A stretch of 64,000 nt of DNA from Pseudarthrobacter polychromogenes (GCF_014644495.1 NZ_BMKU01000003.1:306690-370689), one strand, 5' to 3'; shown: positions 29,501-37,042, numbered from the stretch's first letter. Program-made: numbers and translations. Notes: generated from the sequence alone by a model not told the origin.

Positions 29501-30749
29501 ACTCCGCCCGCGTACGTCCCTGGCCGTGGTCACGGCGAGCCTCCGCCATGCGGCCAGGATCGGGGAGTCCATCCGGCTGCAGCTGCCCAACTACCCTGGC
29601 CTGGCCGGGTTCTTTGGCGCCGGTCCCGAGTCCTTCCGGGTGGTTGACCTGGAACGGGCGCAGGGACTGGTGCGCGATCACGTCATCTTCTCGCCCGGTT
29701 TTGGCCGCACCCCGCACGGCCGCGCCCTGCACAATTTCGGGCCGCTTTCCGCCGAGGGCGGCCGGGAGAAGTTTGCCTTGGCCATGACACGGGCACGCCG
29801 GTCCATGCACGTCCTCACCTGTTTCCGGCCCGAGGACCTGGACCACACCAGGCTGAGCCACGGAGCCGTGGACCTGTACTCGCTGCTGGACCGCGAAATT
29901 GCGGGAAATACTGATCTTGGAACTCCTGCATCACGGGCTGCGGCCAGCGAGCAGGCGCTGGGGGCGGATCCCCTGGTTGCCGACCTCGGGGACCGCCTGC
30001 GTGCCCGCGGCGCACGGGTGTGGCACCAGTATGACGGCGCCATCGACGTGGTTGCCGCCGCTGATCCCCTCAGCACCATGGGTCAGGAGCACGCGGACCT
30101 GCCGTGGCCGGTTGCGATTGAATCGGACGGCACGGAGCAGTACCGGACCATGAGCGTGCGGGAGCGCAGCCGGCTGCGCCCGCAGCTGCTGGAGCGCCTG
30201 GGATGGCGCTACATGCCGCTGTGGACCATCGAGGTGTTCACCGATCCCTCCGCCTGCGCCGACAGGATTGCCGGGTACCTGGGACTCGAGAAAATGGCCC
30301 TTTCCGGCCGTGCCGCCGCGTCCGTCGCCTTCCTCGACGACGACGTGGACCAGGCGCTCAACGGGATCGACGCCGAAAGCCAGGGCGAGCGGGAACGGCT
30401 GGCCATGGCTGATGCCGGCCAGGGCGACTCCGTGCCAGCCCGCGAAGGCCTGCCAACTGCGCAGAGCGACGATCCCGCACCGGCCGGAGACCAGGACAGC
30501 AAGGAGGCGGGCACCATGCCCCAGGACCACGAAGAAGACAACGCTCCGGACGCCGGGCAGCCCGCCGAAGCTGAAGCCGGGCAGGACCAGGACGGTACAC
30601 CCGGCACCGGGCCCAACAGTTCTGCGATGCCTGCGGGGCCGGCCGTGCCCAACAAGGCCTCCGAGGACGACCCCCGTGCGTGGGGTGACCGGGAAGACGA
30701 CGACCACGACGCCTGGCTGAAGGAGCAGAAACCGCCGCACTGGGGCTGA
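26541..30749 (+). CDS. large SF1 helicase-like protein with C-terminal nuclease-like domain, ATPase motifs degenerate
   Basis: A 1402-residue protein with the layout of Upf1-like superfamily 1 helicases of the DUF4011/AAA_11-AAA_12 kind. The P-loop reads SSPPGTGQTQT (305-314): glutamine 311 stands where the catalytic lysine belongs. The Walker B site is VVILDAEATS (about 842) where FDEAS is usual, and motif III is GDARIASP instead of GDPxQLPP (about 866). Later motifs are better kept: DLERAQGLVRDHVIFSPGF (about 1035) and AMTRARRS (about 1083). Residues about 1150-1250 resemble the very-short-patch/MTES_1575 nuclease fold, with YDGAIDVVAAADP and AIESDGTEQY. The last 120 residues are acidic and disordered. 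Start ATG 26541; GTG 26592 is an alternative. Probably a pseudo-helicase; function unknown. Confidence 0.75.
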   Translation: MPVWSRTSRANAEKKAEVSVGQGHPEGSEELRKWLSGLKPVTGADTMLRFTKTPEGSIDLTHAHPSGLAQLMAGRKTRLSTLIRDRQQYVVAARASRNIRSKIFELANDRGIDAGYLSAGTVVWTSAVGGKPQRISAPVMLTAISLTVRPGEDDYELQLTEQAHINPALVRHLKNIHGIVFDVNAVTRLAYSTARFDPQPVLDRLGTLIRPIHGAEAQHNLLVSTFADLSGNLDDPWINDSNPLISALATAGGGEMVDVEQPDPSRFPSLDTRHPKDELLLLDADTDQQYVIDAARAGDSLVVSSPPGTGQTQTAINTIGALVDAGKTVLVVGDRRASLNEVSGQLEGLGLESILFQLSGNVTAQQLKAQLVRAIVRNEKSLEPQLGNLHTTLTEHRHALMDHVASLHNVRQRWGCSPYQAMQSLAELTSIHPAPATTVRLKRSVLDNIRDREELASRLKRAAELGSFSKASTASPWHGARLLTRKETEEAQELVRSVEKSLPVLRDRMKAVAEHAEIRLGTSFAEWGEQLELLVAVRGSLDKFTPDIFDRPVTDLISATAPSSWRKERGIDMTSMQRSRLRRVAKEYVRPGVHIADLHTSLLLVQEQRALWAGYATTQRHPAVPSGLAEMNAMYRSLDSDLSRLGEALRHTAAGGSLATVRYEELMERLERLVADTDTLKTLPERTLLVENMREHGLGELLADLAEREVPAGSVAAELELAWWQSALEAMISGDDYLAMSDGDALRRLEAEYRLADNAHIASGAARLRWDLAERWRSALAAHPRQADLLRSLLKDGRVSLPSLTAQAPELIGTLVPVWSVSPYLMTGLLPAEQRFDAVVILDAEATSLQAVLPSVARAKQVIAFGDARIASPRTFTVGVERLAPGESAHHRVDSAFSALSQVLPVWRLNFVYRAVDEDLVLQLSKNFYDGGLRRLPEGQSATGLDRSLLVEYLPDGTGLPSADHEGVESVVAEVNRVVQLVFEHARLRPRTSLAVVTASLRHAARIGESIRLQLPNYPGLAGFFGAGPESFRVVDLERAQGLVRDHVIFSPGFGRTPHGRALHNFGPLSAEGGREKFALAMTRARRSMHVLTCFRPEDLDHTRLSHGAVDLYSLLDREIAGNTDLGTPASRAAASEQALGADPLVADLGDRLRARGARVWHQYDGAIDVVAAADPLSTMGQEHADLPWPVAIESDGTEQYRTMSVRERSRLRPQLLERLGWRYMPLWTIEVFTDPSACADRIAGYLGLEKMALSGRAAASVAFLDDDVDQALNGIDAESQGERERLAMADAGQGDSVPAREGLPTAQSDDPAPAGDQDSKEAGTMPQDHEEDNAPDAGQPAEAEAGQDQDGTPGTGPNSSAMPAGPAVPNKASEDDPRAWGDREDDDHDAWLKEQKPPHWG

Positions 30750-30754
30750 GGTCC

Positions 30755-31519
30755 TCACGGCCCCACCAGCACGAAGAACAGCTTGCCCTGGGTGGAGGCG
30801 CCTGCGAGCCGGGCTGCCTGTTCCGCGGTTGCGGCCACAACTATCAGGCCGTCTGTCTCGGCGGTACCCAGCCACTGTCCAGTCTGGCCACCGTGGCCTG
30901 AGGTCCACAGCACGGGCACGCCGGAGGCCAGGATCTGGGGCGGGTCCTGCTGGTCGAAGCCGTTGGCCGAGGTGAGGACCACGTTCACCAGCTGCCCCGG
31001 GGAGACAAGCTGGATGGACGACGGATCTGCCATCCGAAGGGGGACGGCAGCAGATCCCGGGGGAGTGCCGGCCAGGAGGCCTGGACCGACAAGCTGGGCA
31101 TCCGTGAGCAGCTGCCCCTTGCGCAGGGGCGCCGCGAGCTGCTTGCCTGCCGCTTCACCAGGTTCCTTGAGGAATCCGCTGGCCATCATGCCGGGTGGAA
31201 CCTGTGCAGCGGCGAGGTCTGCCTCCGATAGTGCGGCGCCGGCGGGGATATCCCTCGCGGCGGCCAGCGCCGTCACCGTGTAGACGGGGGCGGGGGTGAG
31301 CTGGTGCACCGTGATGGCGGCCGCGGCGCAGAGCAGCAGCGCCACAGCGAGGCGCCTGTTGCGGTTCAGCCAGCCCGCGAATCGCGCGGGAGGACGCCTG
31401 CCTGTAACGCGGCCGGAGCCGCGGACCCTGCCGGGGCGGCGCAGCACTCGTGGTTTCCGGAAGTGTCCGGGATGTGGCGCGCTTGAGGTGTTCCGGCTGG
31501 ACTGGCGGTATGCAGGCAT
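30755..31519 (-). CDS. SAF-domain protein, CpaB/RcpC-like
   Basis: A 254-residue protein. An arginine-rich cytoplasmic N-terminus (1-55) precedes one membrane helix (about 57-75, LAVALLLCAAAAITVHQL). An SAF domain follows: VTALAAARDIPAGAALSEAD, then LRKGQLLTDAQLVGPGLLAG and SPGQLVNVVLTSANG. CpaB-like proteins sit outside the membrane and help assemble Flp/Tad pili; the SAF fold is also found in sugar-modifying proteins. No other pilus gene is in the window. The start ATG is 31519-31517. It ends five bases from the convergent helicase-like gene. Confidence 0.75.
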   Translation of the reverse strand: MPAYRQSSRNTSSAPHPGHFRKPRVLRRPGRVRGSGRVTGRRPPARFAGWLNRNRRLAVALLLCAAAAITVHQLTPAPVYTVTALAAARDIPAGAALSEADLAAAQVPPGMMASGFLKEPGEAAGKQLAAPLRKGQLLTDAQLVGPGLLAGTPPGSAAVPLRMADPSSIQLVSPGQLVNVVLTSANGFDQQDPPQILASGVPVLWTSGHGGQTGQWLGTAETDGLIVVAATAEQAARLAGASTQGKLFFVLVGP

Positions 31520-31622
31520 GTGCCTACGCTAGGGGCGGCGCAAAGAGATCTGGCAGTGCCCTTAGCGGTATGTGGACAACCTTGCCCAACCGCCAGGCGG
31601 GCTTTGAGTCGAGGACCGTCCG

Positions 31623-31892
31623 TCAGCTGGCAGCGGCGGGGGCCGAAGCGGCCGGCGCGGATGCCGGCGCTGCGGCAGGAGCGGCGGGAGCAGCCGAAAC
31701 CGTGCTGCCCTTGGCGTCCCGGGAGTCCGTGCGGTAGAAGCCGGAACCCTTGAAGACGACGCCCACGCTGTTGAACTTCTTGCGCAGGGCACCCTGGCAC
31801 TCGGGGCAGGACGTCAGAGAGCTGTCCGAGAACGACTGGACGATGTCAAAGGCATGGCCGCAATCCTTGCAGGCGTACGCATACGTTGGCAC
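31623..31892 (-). CDS. FmdB-family zinc-ribbon protein, Ruc-like
   Basis: An 89-residue protein: VPTYAYACKDCGHAFDIVQS, then SCPECQGALRKKFNSVG, with four zinc cysteines C8, C11, C29 and C32, and a disordered Ala/Pro/Ser tail of about 25 residues. The homologue at the matching place in M. tuberculosis, Rv0991c (Ruc), is described as a redox-regulated chaperone, so a stress-chaperone role is plausible. The GTG at 31892-31890 has AGGAGG upstream. A CIRCE element lies 69 bases further upstream, which puts the gene in the HrcA heat-shock regulon with groESL. Confidence 0.85.
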   Translation of the reverse strand: MPTYAYACKDCGHAFDIVQSFSDSSLTSCPECQGALRKKFNSVGVVFKGSGFYRTDSRDAKGSTVSAAPAAPAAAPASAPAASAPAAAS

Positions 31893-31960
31893 TGGTGCTC
31901 CTCCTCTTGGGCAAACGAGAGGTCCCGGACTGCCGCTTGGTGATCCAACTGGATGTCCCA

Positions 31961-31987
31961 TTAGCAGTCACAGGGCCTGAGTGCTAA
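31961..31987 (-). promoter_or_regulatory. CIRCE operator upstream of fmdB
   Basis: Read on the minus strand: TTAGCACTC, nine bases, GACTGCTAA, one mismatch from the CIRCE consensus. A TAGGAT -10 box (31992-31987) abuts it, so the predicted transcription start falls inside the operator. Confidence 0.85.
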
Positions 31988-32019
31988 TCCTAGCATTCCC
32001 CTGCGCCATCACTTTGCGG

Positions 32020-32643
32020 TCAGGCGGCGTTCGCCAGGTCCCTGAATCCGGAAGGAAGCACGACGCCAGGCACGGGACGGTCGAATTCCTCCACCGGAAT
32101 CGCGCCGGCGGGCAGTAATTCCCCGTCATAAAGAACTGCGGCAAGGGGAATGTGCTTCCCGGCAGACGCAAGATGGCCCAGGAACTTGTCATAGTAGCCG
32201 CCGCCCTGGCCGATCCTGCTGCCTGCGAGGTCGACGGCCGTGGCAGGGATGAACAGCGCAGCGGCTTCCCCGGCAACCTCAATCTCATGCCGGGTCCCGA
32301 CCGGTTCAAGGATGGGGGCGAACCTGCTGCGCGCGAGTTCAATACCCGGGGTCCAAAAAACCCATCCCAGTTCACGCCCCGGTTCGCAGACGGGGAGCAG
32401 AACCCTGTGGCCGTCGTCGTGAAGCGCTGCGATCAGTGGCAGCGTGGGCGGTTCCGCGCCGACGCCCAGGTAGACGCACACCGTGGCCTCCTCTGCCGGC
32501 ATCACCGAAGCCGCCCACGCCGCGCCGTGCTTGGCCAGGGCGGTTCCGGCCTCCCCGCGTTCCAGGGATGTCATCGCAGCCCTTCGGCGGCGGTGGGCAG
32601 CACGGATCAGGTCCTTGGCTGCTTTCGTTTCCTCGAGCGTCAT
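32020..32643 (-). CDS. 5-formyltetrahydrofolate cyclo-ligase
   Basis: A 207-residue enzyme that converts 5-formyl-THF to 5,10-methenyl-THF with ATP. The family features are an N-terminal basic helix (LIRAAHRRRRAAM), VCVYLGVGAEPPTLPLI, and the substrate-site motif SRIGQGGGYYDKFL. The end PVPGVVLPSG resembles the usual TPxGV close. ATG 32643 has GGAGGAAAC upstream. It is divergent from galU and upstream of fmdB, the same order as Rv0992c/Rv0991c next to galU in M. tuberculosis. Confidence 0.9.
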   Translation of the reverse strand: MTLEETKAAKDLIRAAHRRRRAAMTSLERGEAGTALAKHGAAWAASVMPAEEATVCVYLGVGAEPPTLPLIAALHDDGHRVLLPVCEPGRELGWVFWTPGIELARSRFAPILEPVGTRHEIEVAGEAAALFIPATAVDLAGSRIGQGGGYYDKFLGHLASAGKHIPLAAVLYDGELLPAGAIPVEEFDRPVPGVVLPSGFRDLANAA

Positions 32644-32752
32644 GTGTTTCCTCCATAACTGCCGCGCGCGGCCGGTTACCAGTGTTGTCCATCTGTCCGG
32701 CGCCATCATGTATCACTGGCTCCGTTGTTTACTGAATGCTTGACGCTGACGT

Positions 32753-32758
32753 TAGATT
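32753..32758 (+). promoter_or_regulatory. galU -10 box, leaderless
   Basis: TAGATT, six bases before GTG 32765. No ribosome-binding site lies between. Confidence 0.65.
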
Positions 32759-32764
32759 AGTCCG

Positions 32765-33670
32765 GTGACTACCAGTAACCCGAGAGTTCGCAAAGCCGTC
32801 ATTCCTGCCGCCGGACTCGGTACCAGGTTCCTGCCGGCAACCAAGGCGATGCCCAAGGAAATGCTTCCCGTCGTGGACAAGCCTGCCATCCAGTACGTGG
32901 TTGAGGAAGCCGTGAACGTCGGCCTCCACGACCTCCTTATGATCACCGGGCGCAACAAACGGGCACTGGAAGACCACTTCGACCGGGTGCCGTCCCTCGA
33001 GTCCACCCTTGAGGGCAAGGGGGACACCGAGAAACTCGCATCAGTCCAGGCCGCCAGCAAGCTGGGCGATATCCACTACGTCCGGCAGGGAGACCCGCAC
33101 GGTCTGGGCCACGCCGTGCTGCGCGCGAAGCAGCACGTTGGTGATGAAGCCTTTGCCGTGCTGCTGGGCGATGACCTCATCGATGCCCGGGACGAACTGC
33201 TGGGCACCATGATCGACGTGCAGGCGAAAACGGGAGGGTCCGTCATCGCGCTCATCGAAGTGGAACCGTCCGAGATCAGCGCCTACGGCTGCGCTGACGT
33301 CCAGCCGATCGACGGCGAATCTTACGTTCGCGTCAACCGCCTGGTGGAGAAGCCAAGCACGGAAGAGGCGCCCTCCAACCTTGCGCTGATCGGCCGCTAC
33401 GTCCTCCACCCTGCCGTCTTTGAGGTCCTGGAACGCACCGCCCCCGGGCGCGGAGACGAAATCCAGCTGACGGACGCCCTCCAGGAGCTGGCGACCGGCG
33501 AAGGCGAGGGGTACGGAGTGTACGGCGTTGTGTTCCGCGGGCGCCGCTACGACACCGGGGACAAGCTCAGCTATCTCAAGGCCTGCGTCCAGCTCGCCAT
33601 TGACAGCGAGGACCTGGGGCCGGGCTTGCGGGAGTGGCTGCCGGGGTTCACCGCCGGCCTGTCCAAGTAG
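32765..33670 (+). CDS. galU: UTP-glucose-1-phosphate uridylyltransferase
   Basis: A 301-residue enzyme making UDP-glucose for cell-envelope glycans. The nucleotide-binding start is complete: VIPAAGLGTRFLPATKAMPK, with KEMLPVVDKPAIQYV, then GLGHAVLRAK and LLGDDLIDA, RLVEKP and YDTGDKLSYLKA. The length is normal. It begins at GTG 32765 behind a leaderless-type -10. The acetyltransferase gene starts four bases after its stop; in mycobacteria and corynebacteria a MoeA-like gene lies between these two. Confidence 0.95.
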   Translation: MTTSNPRVRKAVIPAAGLGTRFLPATKAMPKEMLPVVDKPAIQYVVEEAVNVGLHDLLMITGRNKRALEDHFDRVPSLESTLEGKGDTEKLASVQAASKLGDIHYVRQGDPHGLGHAVLRAKQHVGDEAFAVLLGDDLIDARDELLGTMIDVQAKTGGSVIALIEVEPSEISAYGCADVQPIDGESYVRVNRLVEKPSTEEAPSNLALIGRYVLHPAVFEVLERTAPGRGDEIQLTDALQELATGEGEGYGVYGVVFRGRRYDTGDKLSYLKACVQLAIDSEDLGPGLREWLPGFTAGLSK

Positions 33671-33674
33671 CGCC

Positions 33675-34295
33675 GTGCGCGCTGGTCCCATTTGGCCCGT
33701 AACCCTGGAGTGCGGGGATCTGGTCCTGCGGCCCATCCGGTACCGGGACAAGAAGGAGTGGACCGAGGTCAGGTCCCGCAACAGTGAGTGGCTTGCTCCG
33801 TGGGAAGCTTCCAACCCGGATCCTGCCGGAGGCCTCCCGGACTACCGGCAAATGGTCCGGTCATTGAAGTCGCAGGCAGCGCAGGCTACTGCATTGCCCT
33901 TCGTTATCACCGAGCGGATTGCCACCGCCGGGAGCCCCGCCATTATTGGCCAGTTGACCGTTTCATCGATCGTGTGGGGATCAGCGATGATGGCGACCCT
34001 CGGCTACTGGGTGGACCGGGGCCGTGCGGGCCATGGCATTGCACCCACTGCCGTGGCCATGGTTACGGACCACTGCTTCCGGACACTTGGCCTGCACCGG
34101 ATGGAAATTAACATCCGGCCGGAGAACGGACCAAGCCTCCGCGTGGTGGAAAAGCTGGGCTTCCGGGACGAGGGATACCGGCCCCGCTACCTGCACATCA
34201 ACGGGGAGTGGGCTGACCACCGGTCGTTCGCGTTGACCGCGGAAGAGGTCCCGGACGGGCTGCTCCGGCCCTGGCTCGCCTTGCGGCCGTCATAA
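33675..34295 (+). CDS. GNAT N-acetyltransferase, RimJ-like
   Basis: A 206-residue acetyltransferase of the RimJ/RimL branch, which acetylate N-termini of ribosomal or other proteins. Visible motifs are VTLECGDLVLRPIRYRDKKE, WLAPWEAS, LGYWVDRGRAGHGIAPTAVA (the acetyl-CoA P-loop, with RxxxG in RGRAGHG) and LHRMEINIRPENGPSLRVVE with KLGFRDEGYRPRYL. The GTG at 33675 was chosen because it follows the galU stop by four bases; the frame stays open inside galU. It corresponds in position to rimJ (Rv0995). The protein target is not known. Confidence 0.88.
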   Translation: MRAGPIWPVTLECGDLVLRPIRYRDKKEWTEVRSRNSEWLAPWEASNPDPAGGLPDYRQMVRSLKSQAAQATALPFVITERIATAGSPAIIGQLTVSSIVWGSAMMATLGYWVDRGRAGHGIAPTAVAMVTDHCFRTLGLHRMEINIRPENGPSLRVVEKLGFRDEGYRPRYLHINGEWADHRSFALTAEEVPDGLLRPWLALRPS

Positions 34296-34376
34296 ATCCA
34301 TTGATTTGCCGGCTGCGCCACGACACACCGCAGCTAATGCTGCCGCAGCGGACAGGATACTCATACGGTTTTGAGT

Positions 34377-35321
34377 GTGGACTTCCCCCTTAGCAGCTCA
34401 GTGATCCTTGTGGTTGCCGTCGTGCTCTGGATTGTGTGGGTTGCGCCCTACGTCCTCCGGTACCGCAGGCACCAGTTCCAGCCAGCCGGCGATTTCCTGG
34501 CGGAGCCCGCAGCAGATGAAACACCGGAACCGCCAGCCGCTTTGGTATTGAACGTCGCCGCCCAGCAGGAGAAAGCCATGGACACCAGGAAGAGTGCCGG
34601 ACCCGCGACCGCCACTGCCGGCTCCCCAACCGGGGGTACGTTCCGGATTCGCTACGGACGCAGCGGCATTGCCCTGGTTGGGCTGCTGTCGCTGGTCACC
34701 GCGTTCGTTTCAGGTGTGCTTTCGCTCTTCGGGCTGGGCGCTCCTGCCCTTCCCCTGACGTGCCTGGCGCTCACCGCCGGATCCGTTGTCCTCCTGCGCT
34801 GGCTGGCCGTTCGGGACAGGAGGGCAAAGGTCAACGCAGCCTTTCGGGCCGCCATGACCGCACCGGCCCGGCAGCCCAAACCCGCTGCCAGCGTCCCGCC
34901 ACGGCCGGAAGCAGCTCCGGCGAAGCAGGACAACCCCCTTTTCGACGCCGAGGCACACGAGCCCAGGATCAGGCCGCTGACTGCCATGGAACTGCGTGAG
35001 GCCGCCCTTGCTGTGGCGGTTGCCGCAGGCGATTCAAGCGCGGAAGCTGCCGGCTCCGCAGCCAGTGCAGCTGCTCCGTCCACGTGGGAACCGGTGGAGG
35101 TTCCCAAACCCGTCTATGTTGAGGCAGCCAAGGCCGAGCGCCCGGCACCTGAGCCGCTGGAGCTCCCGGAGGCACCGAAAGCCACGGGCAAGCCGTCCCT
35201 GAAGCAGGGCGTTTCCGCCGCGCCGCCTGCTGCGCCGGCAGCCGCCGAGGGCCAGGAACTGTCCAAGGCGCAGAGTGCGCTCAGTAACCTCGACGACGTC
35301 CTGCAGCGCCGCCGCGCCTGA
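34377..35321 (+). CDS. GlpR-like membrane protein downstream of rimJ
   Basis: A 314-residue protein. One helix lies at the N-terminus (about 6-27, SVILVVAVVLWIVWVAPYVL followed by RYRRHQF), a polar segment to about 90, two more helices at about 95-140, and a long Ala/Pro/Glu-rich cytoplasmic tail. It occupies the place of Rv0996, whose corynebacterial counterpart GlpR is described as the membrane receptor of the gephyrin-like protein Glp in cell division. The assignment rests on synteny and topology. The GTG at 34377 follows TACGGT by seven bases; a TTG two codons earlier is possible. Confidence 0.65.
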   Translation: MDFPLSSSVILVVAVVLWIVWVAPYVLRYRRHQFQPAGDFLAEPAADETPEPPAALVLNVAAQQEKAMDTRKSAGPATATAGSPTGGTFRIRYGRSGIALVGLLSLVTAFVSGVLSLFGLGAPALPLTCLALTAGSVVLLRWLAVRDRRAKVNAAFRAAMTAPARQPKPAASVPPRPEAAPAKQDNPLFDAEAHEPRIRPLTAMELREAALAVAVAAGDSSAEAAGSAASAAAPSTWEPVEVPKPVYVEAAKAERPAPEPLELPEAPKATGKPSLKQGVSAAPPAAPAAAEGQELSKAQSALSNLDDVLQRRRA

Positions 35322-35390
35322 CAGGTTAGTGCCGTGAGGCTATTCCATGCGTCTCCTACGGAACGCTGGTGCGGGGTTCGAGGCTGCAGT

Positions 35391-35420
35391 TTGGCATTAA
35401 GCCGGGAAAATTTGTAGCCT
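35391..35420 (+). promoter_or_regulatory. tRNA-Ala promoter
   Basis: TTGGCA (35391-35396), an 18-base spacer, then TAGCCT (35415-35420), 39 bases before the mature 5' end of the tRNA. Confidence 0.6.
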
Positions 35421-35459
35421 AGGGTCACCGGTGCCGCTCCTGCAGGGGCGGATCCCTCC

Positions 35460-35532
35460 GGGGCTATAGCTCAGTTGGTAGAGCGCTTCGTTCGCATCGA
35501 AGAGGTCAGGAGTTCGAATCTCCTTAGCTCCA
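35460..35532 (+). tRNA. tRNA-Ala, anticodon CGC
   Basis: A 73-base cloverleaf that folds without gaps. The acceptor stem GGGGCTA pairs with TAGCTCC and contains the G3:U70 wobble that identifies alanine tRNAs. The D stem is GCTC/GAGC, the anticodon stem CTTCG/CGAAG with loop TTCGCAT (anticodon CGC, reads GCG), the variable loop AGGTC, and the T arm AGGAG/CTCCT with TTCGAAT. The discriminator is A at 35532. CCA is not encoded. Confidence 0.96.
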
Positions 35533-35543
35533 CAAAATACCCT

Positions 35544-35559
35544 GCCCCCAGCAGGGGGC
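35544..35559 (+). terminator. possible tRNA terminator hairpin
   Basis: A six-base GC stem, GCCCCC and GGGGGC around AGCA, 12 bases after the tRNA. There is no T tract. Confidence 0.4.
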
Positions 35560-35577
35560 GGCCTGAAACCCGGTTCG

Positions 35578-35943
35578 TCAAGTGGCCAAATGATCACTGG
35601 GGCCGCCCTGGAACTCCCGCACCTCCACCGGCAGCATGGTGGCATCCGCCAGTTTCTTCCCCCACTCGAGCGCGGAAGCCAGATCACGGGCCAGGATGAT
35701 GGAGAGCCCGCCGAGGTGCTCGTTCCCCTGGAAGTAGGGGCCCTGTGTGATGGTCACTTGGCCGGCCCTGCTGCGTGCCACCACGGCCCCGGCTGGTTGA
35801 TCCAGACCTCCTGCGAAGACCCACGCCCCGGCGGACTTCAGTTCGCTGTTGAAGGCGTCCACCTTACGCATGACGGGTTCAAGGATCTCCGGCGGCGCAG
35901 CACCGCCGTCGGGCTGTTGGATACTGAGCAGAAAGTGCTTCAT
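35578..35943 (-). CDS. YCII-related (DGPF) domain protein
   Basis: A 121-residue single-domain protein starting MKHFLLSIQQPDGG, with FNSELKSAGAWVFAGGL, ITQGPYFQGNEHLGGLSIIL and a closing ALEWGKKLADATMLPVEVR helix and strand. This is the YCII/DGPF fold, often read as YciI-like and frequently found beside ECF sigma factor genes; none is here. Function is unknown. The ATG at 35943 has GGAGG upstream. It is convergent with the tRNA. Confidence 0.85.
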   Translation of the reverse strand: MKHFLLSIQQPDGGAAPPEILEPVMRKVDAFNSELKSAGAWVFAGGLDQPAGAVVARSRAGQVTITQGPYFQGNEHLGGLSIILARDLASALEWGKKLADATMLPVEVREFQGGPSDHLAT

Positions 35944-36232
35944 AGTGTGATGCCTCCACTGTGGATGGGCCCCGTCGGTGGCGCAGTCCTCGCGCGGCTC
36001 ACAACGGCAGGCAGGCCGGCGCACTCATTCCTGACACGCCCTCCAGGGAACTACTTCATCTTATCCGGCGGCCGGCGTGCGCGGACGCGCCGAACGGCCC
36101 GTTGTCCACGCGGTCCACCCCAGAACCCAATGACCTACCTAACGTCTTATCGGGGGCATGGTTGGCTTTCTGGCGGCAGCAGAGAATGCCAGACTTAACA
36201 CCCACTCATGCACGACTCCAAGAAGGTCTGTG
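35944..36232. other. 289-base stretch without a gene
   Basis: Lies between the divergent YCII and CPBP genes. Open frames here show no actinobacterial codon bias. No promoter, repeat or RNA was recognised apart from the ribosome-binding site AGAAGG at 36221-36226. Confidence 0.5.
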
Positions 36233-37042
36233 ATGGCGGTTCACGGCCACCGGCTGCGGGATTGGGCGGCCCGGCACGACATTGCGCTTTACCTTGGGCT
36301 GGCGTACGTCATTTCCTGGTCCATCTGGCCGCTGGTGCTCCTGAACCCGGAGAGCAGTCCACTGGTGCCCTTCGGGCCGGGGCTGGCGGCGGTCCTGGTT
36401 GCTTTCCTGGTGGGAGGCCGCCCTGAGTTGCTGGGCCTTCTTCGCCAGTTTGGACGCTGGCGGGCCAACCCTGCGTGGTACGGCGTGGCACTGGGTATGC
36501 CGCTGGTTGCCCCCGGCCTTGCCCTGTGGGCTGCGGTGGCCGCAGGGGCACCGGTCCCACGCTGGGAGCCGGCTGACTTGCTGCAGGTTGCCGGTTCGAT
36601 CGTGGTCACGGTCTTTATGGTCGGCATCTTTGAGGAGCTCGGCTGGCGCGGGTTTCTGCTGCCGCGGCTGCAACGGGATTACAGCGCGTTGCGGGCCGCC
36701 TTGATCATTGGTCTGGCGTGGTTTCCCTGGCACCTTCCGGAACTGGTGTCGGACCCGGGCCAGCGTCCATTGACGCCCTTTGCGGTGTATATCCTTGCGC
36801 AGTCGGTGCTGCTCGCCTGGCTGTACAACAGCACGCAGGCGTGCCTGCCGGTTGTGGTCCTTTTCCATGCCGCCTTCAACAGCTTCACGAAGTTTTTCCT
36901 CGCCGACCTGCAGGGCAGTCCCTACCCCTACCTCGTGGCGTGGTGTGTTTTGGCCGGAGTGGTTGCCGTCCTCGCCGTGGCAGCGGTCGTTTACGCCGGC
37001 AGCCGCGACCTGGTGAAGGGTGGGCTCAGGCCCGCGCACTAA
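36233..37042 (+). CDS. CPBP-family intramembrane metalloprotease (Abi domain)
   Basis: A 269-residue protein with about eight helices. The catalytic motifs are intact: FEELGWRGFLLPRL with E134, E135 and R139; WFPWHLPE with H167; and VLFHAAFNS with H212 and N216. In bacteria the family includes CAAX-type proteases and bacteriocin-immunity proteins; the substrate here is unknown. ATG 36233 was chosen because AGAAGG lies six bases upstream; the frame stays open to 36158. Its stop overlaps the convergent gene by four bases. Confidence 0.88.
   Translation: MAVHGHRLRDWAARHDIALYLGLAYVISWSIWPLVLLNPESSPLVPFGPGLAAVLVAFLVGGRPELLGLLRQFGRWRANPAWYGVALGMPLVAPGLALWAAVAAGAPVPRWEPADLLQVAGSIVVTVFMVGIFEELGWRGFLLPRLQRDYSALRAALIIGLAWFPWHLPELVSDPGQRPLTPFAVYILAQSVLLAWLYNSTQACLPVVVLFHAAFNSFTKFFLADLQGSPYPYLVAWCVLAGVVAVLAVAAVVYAGSRDLVKGGLRPAH

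Noticed and set aside
35397..35687. Short minus-strand frame over the tRNA gene
   Set aside because: It is the reverse of tRNA-Ala and its flanks; the tRNA folds perfectly.
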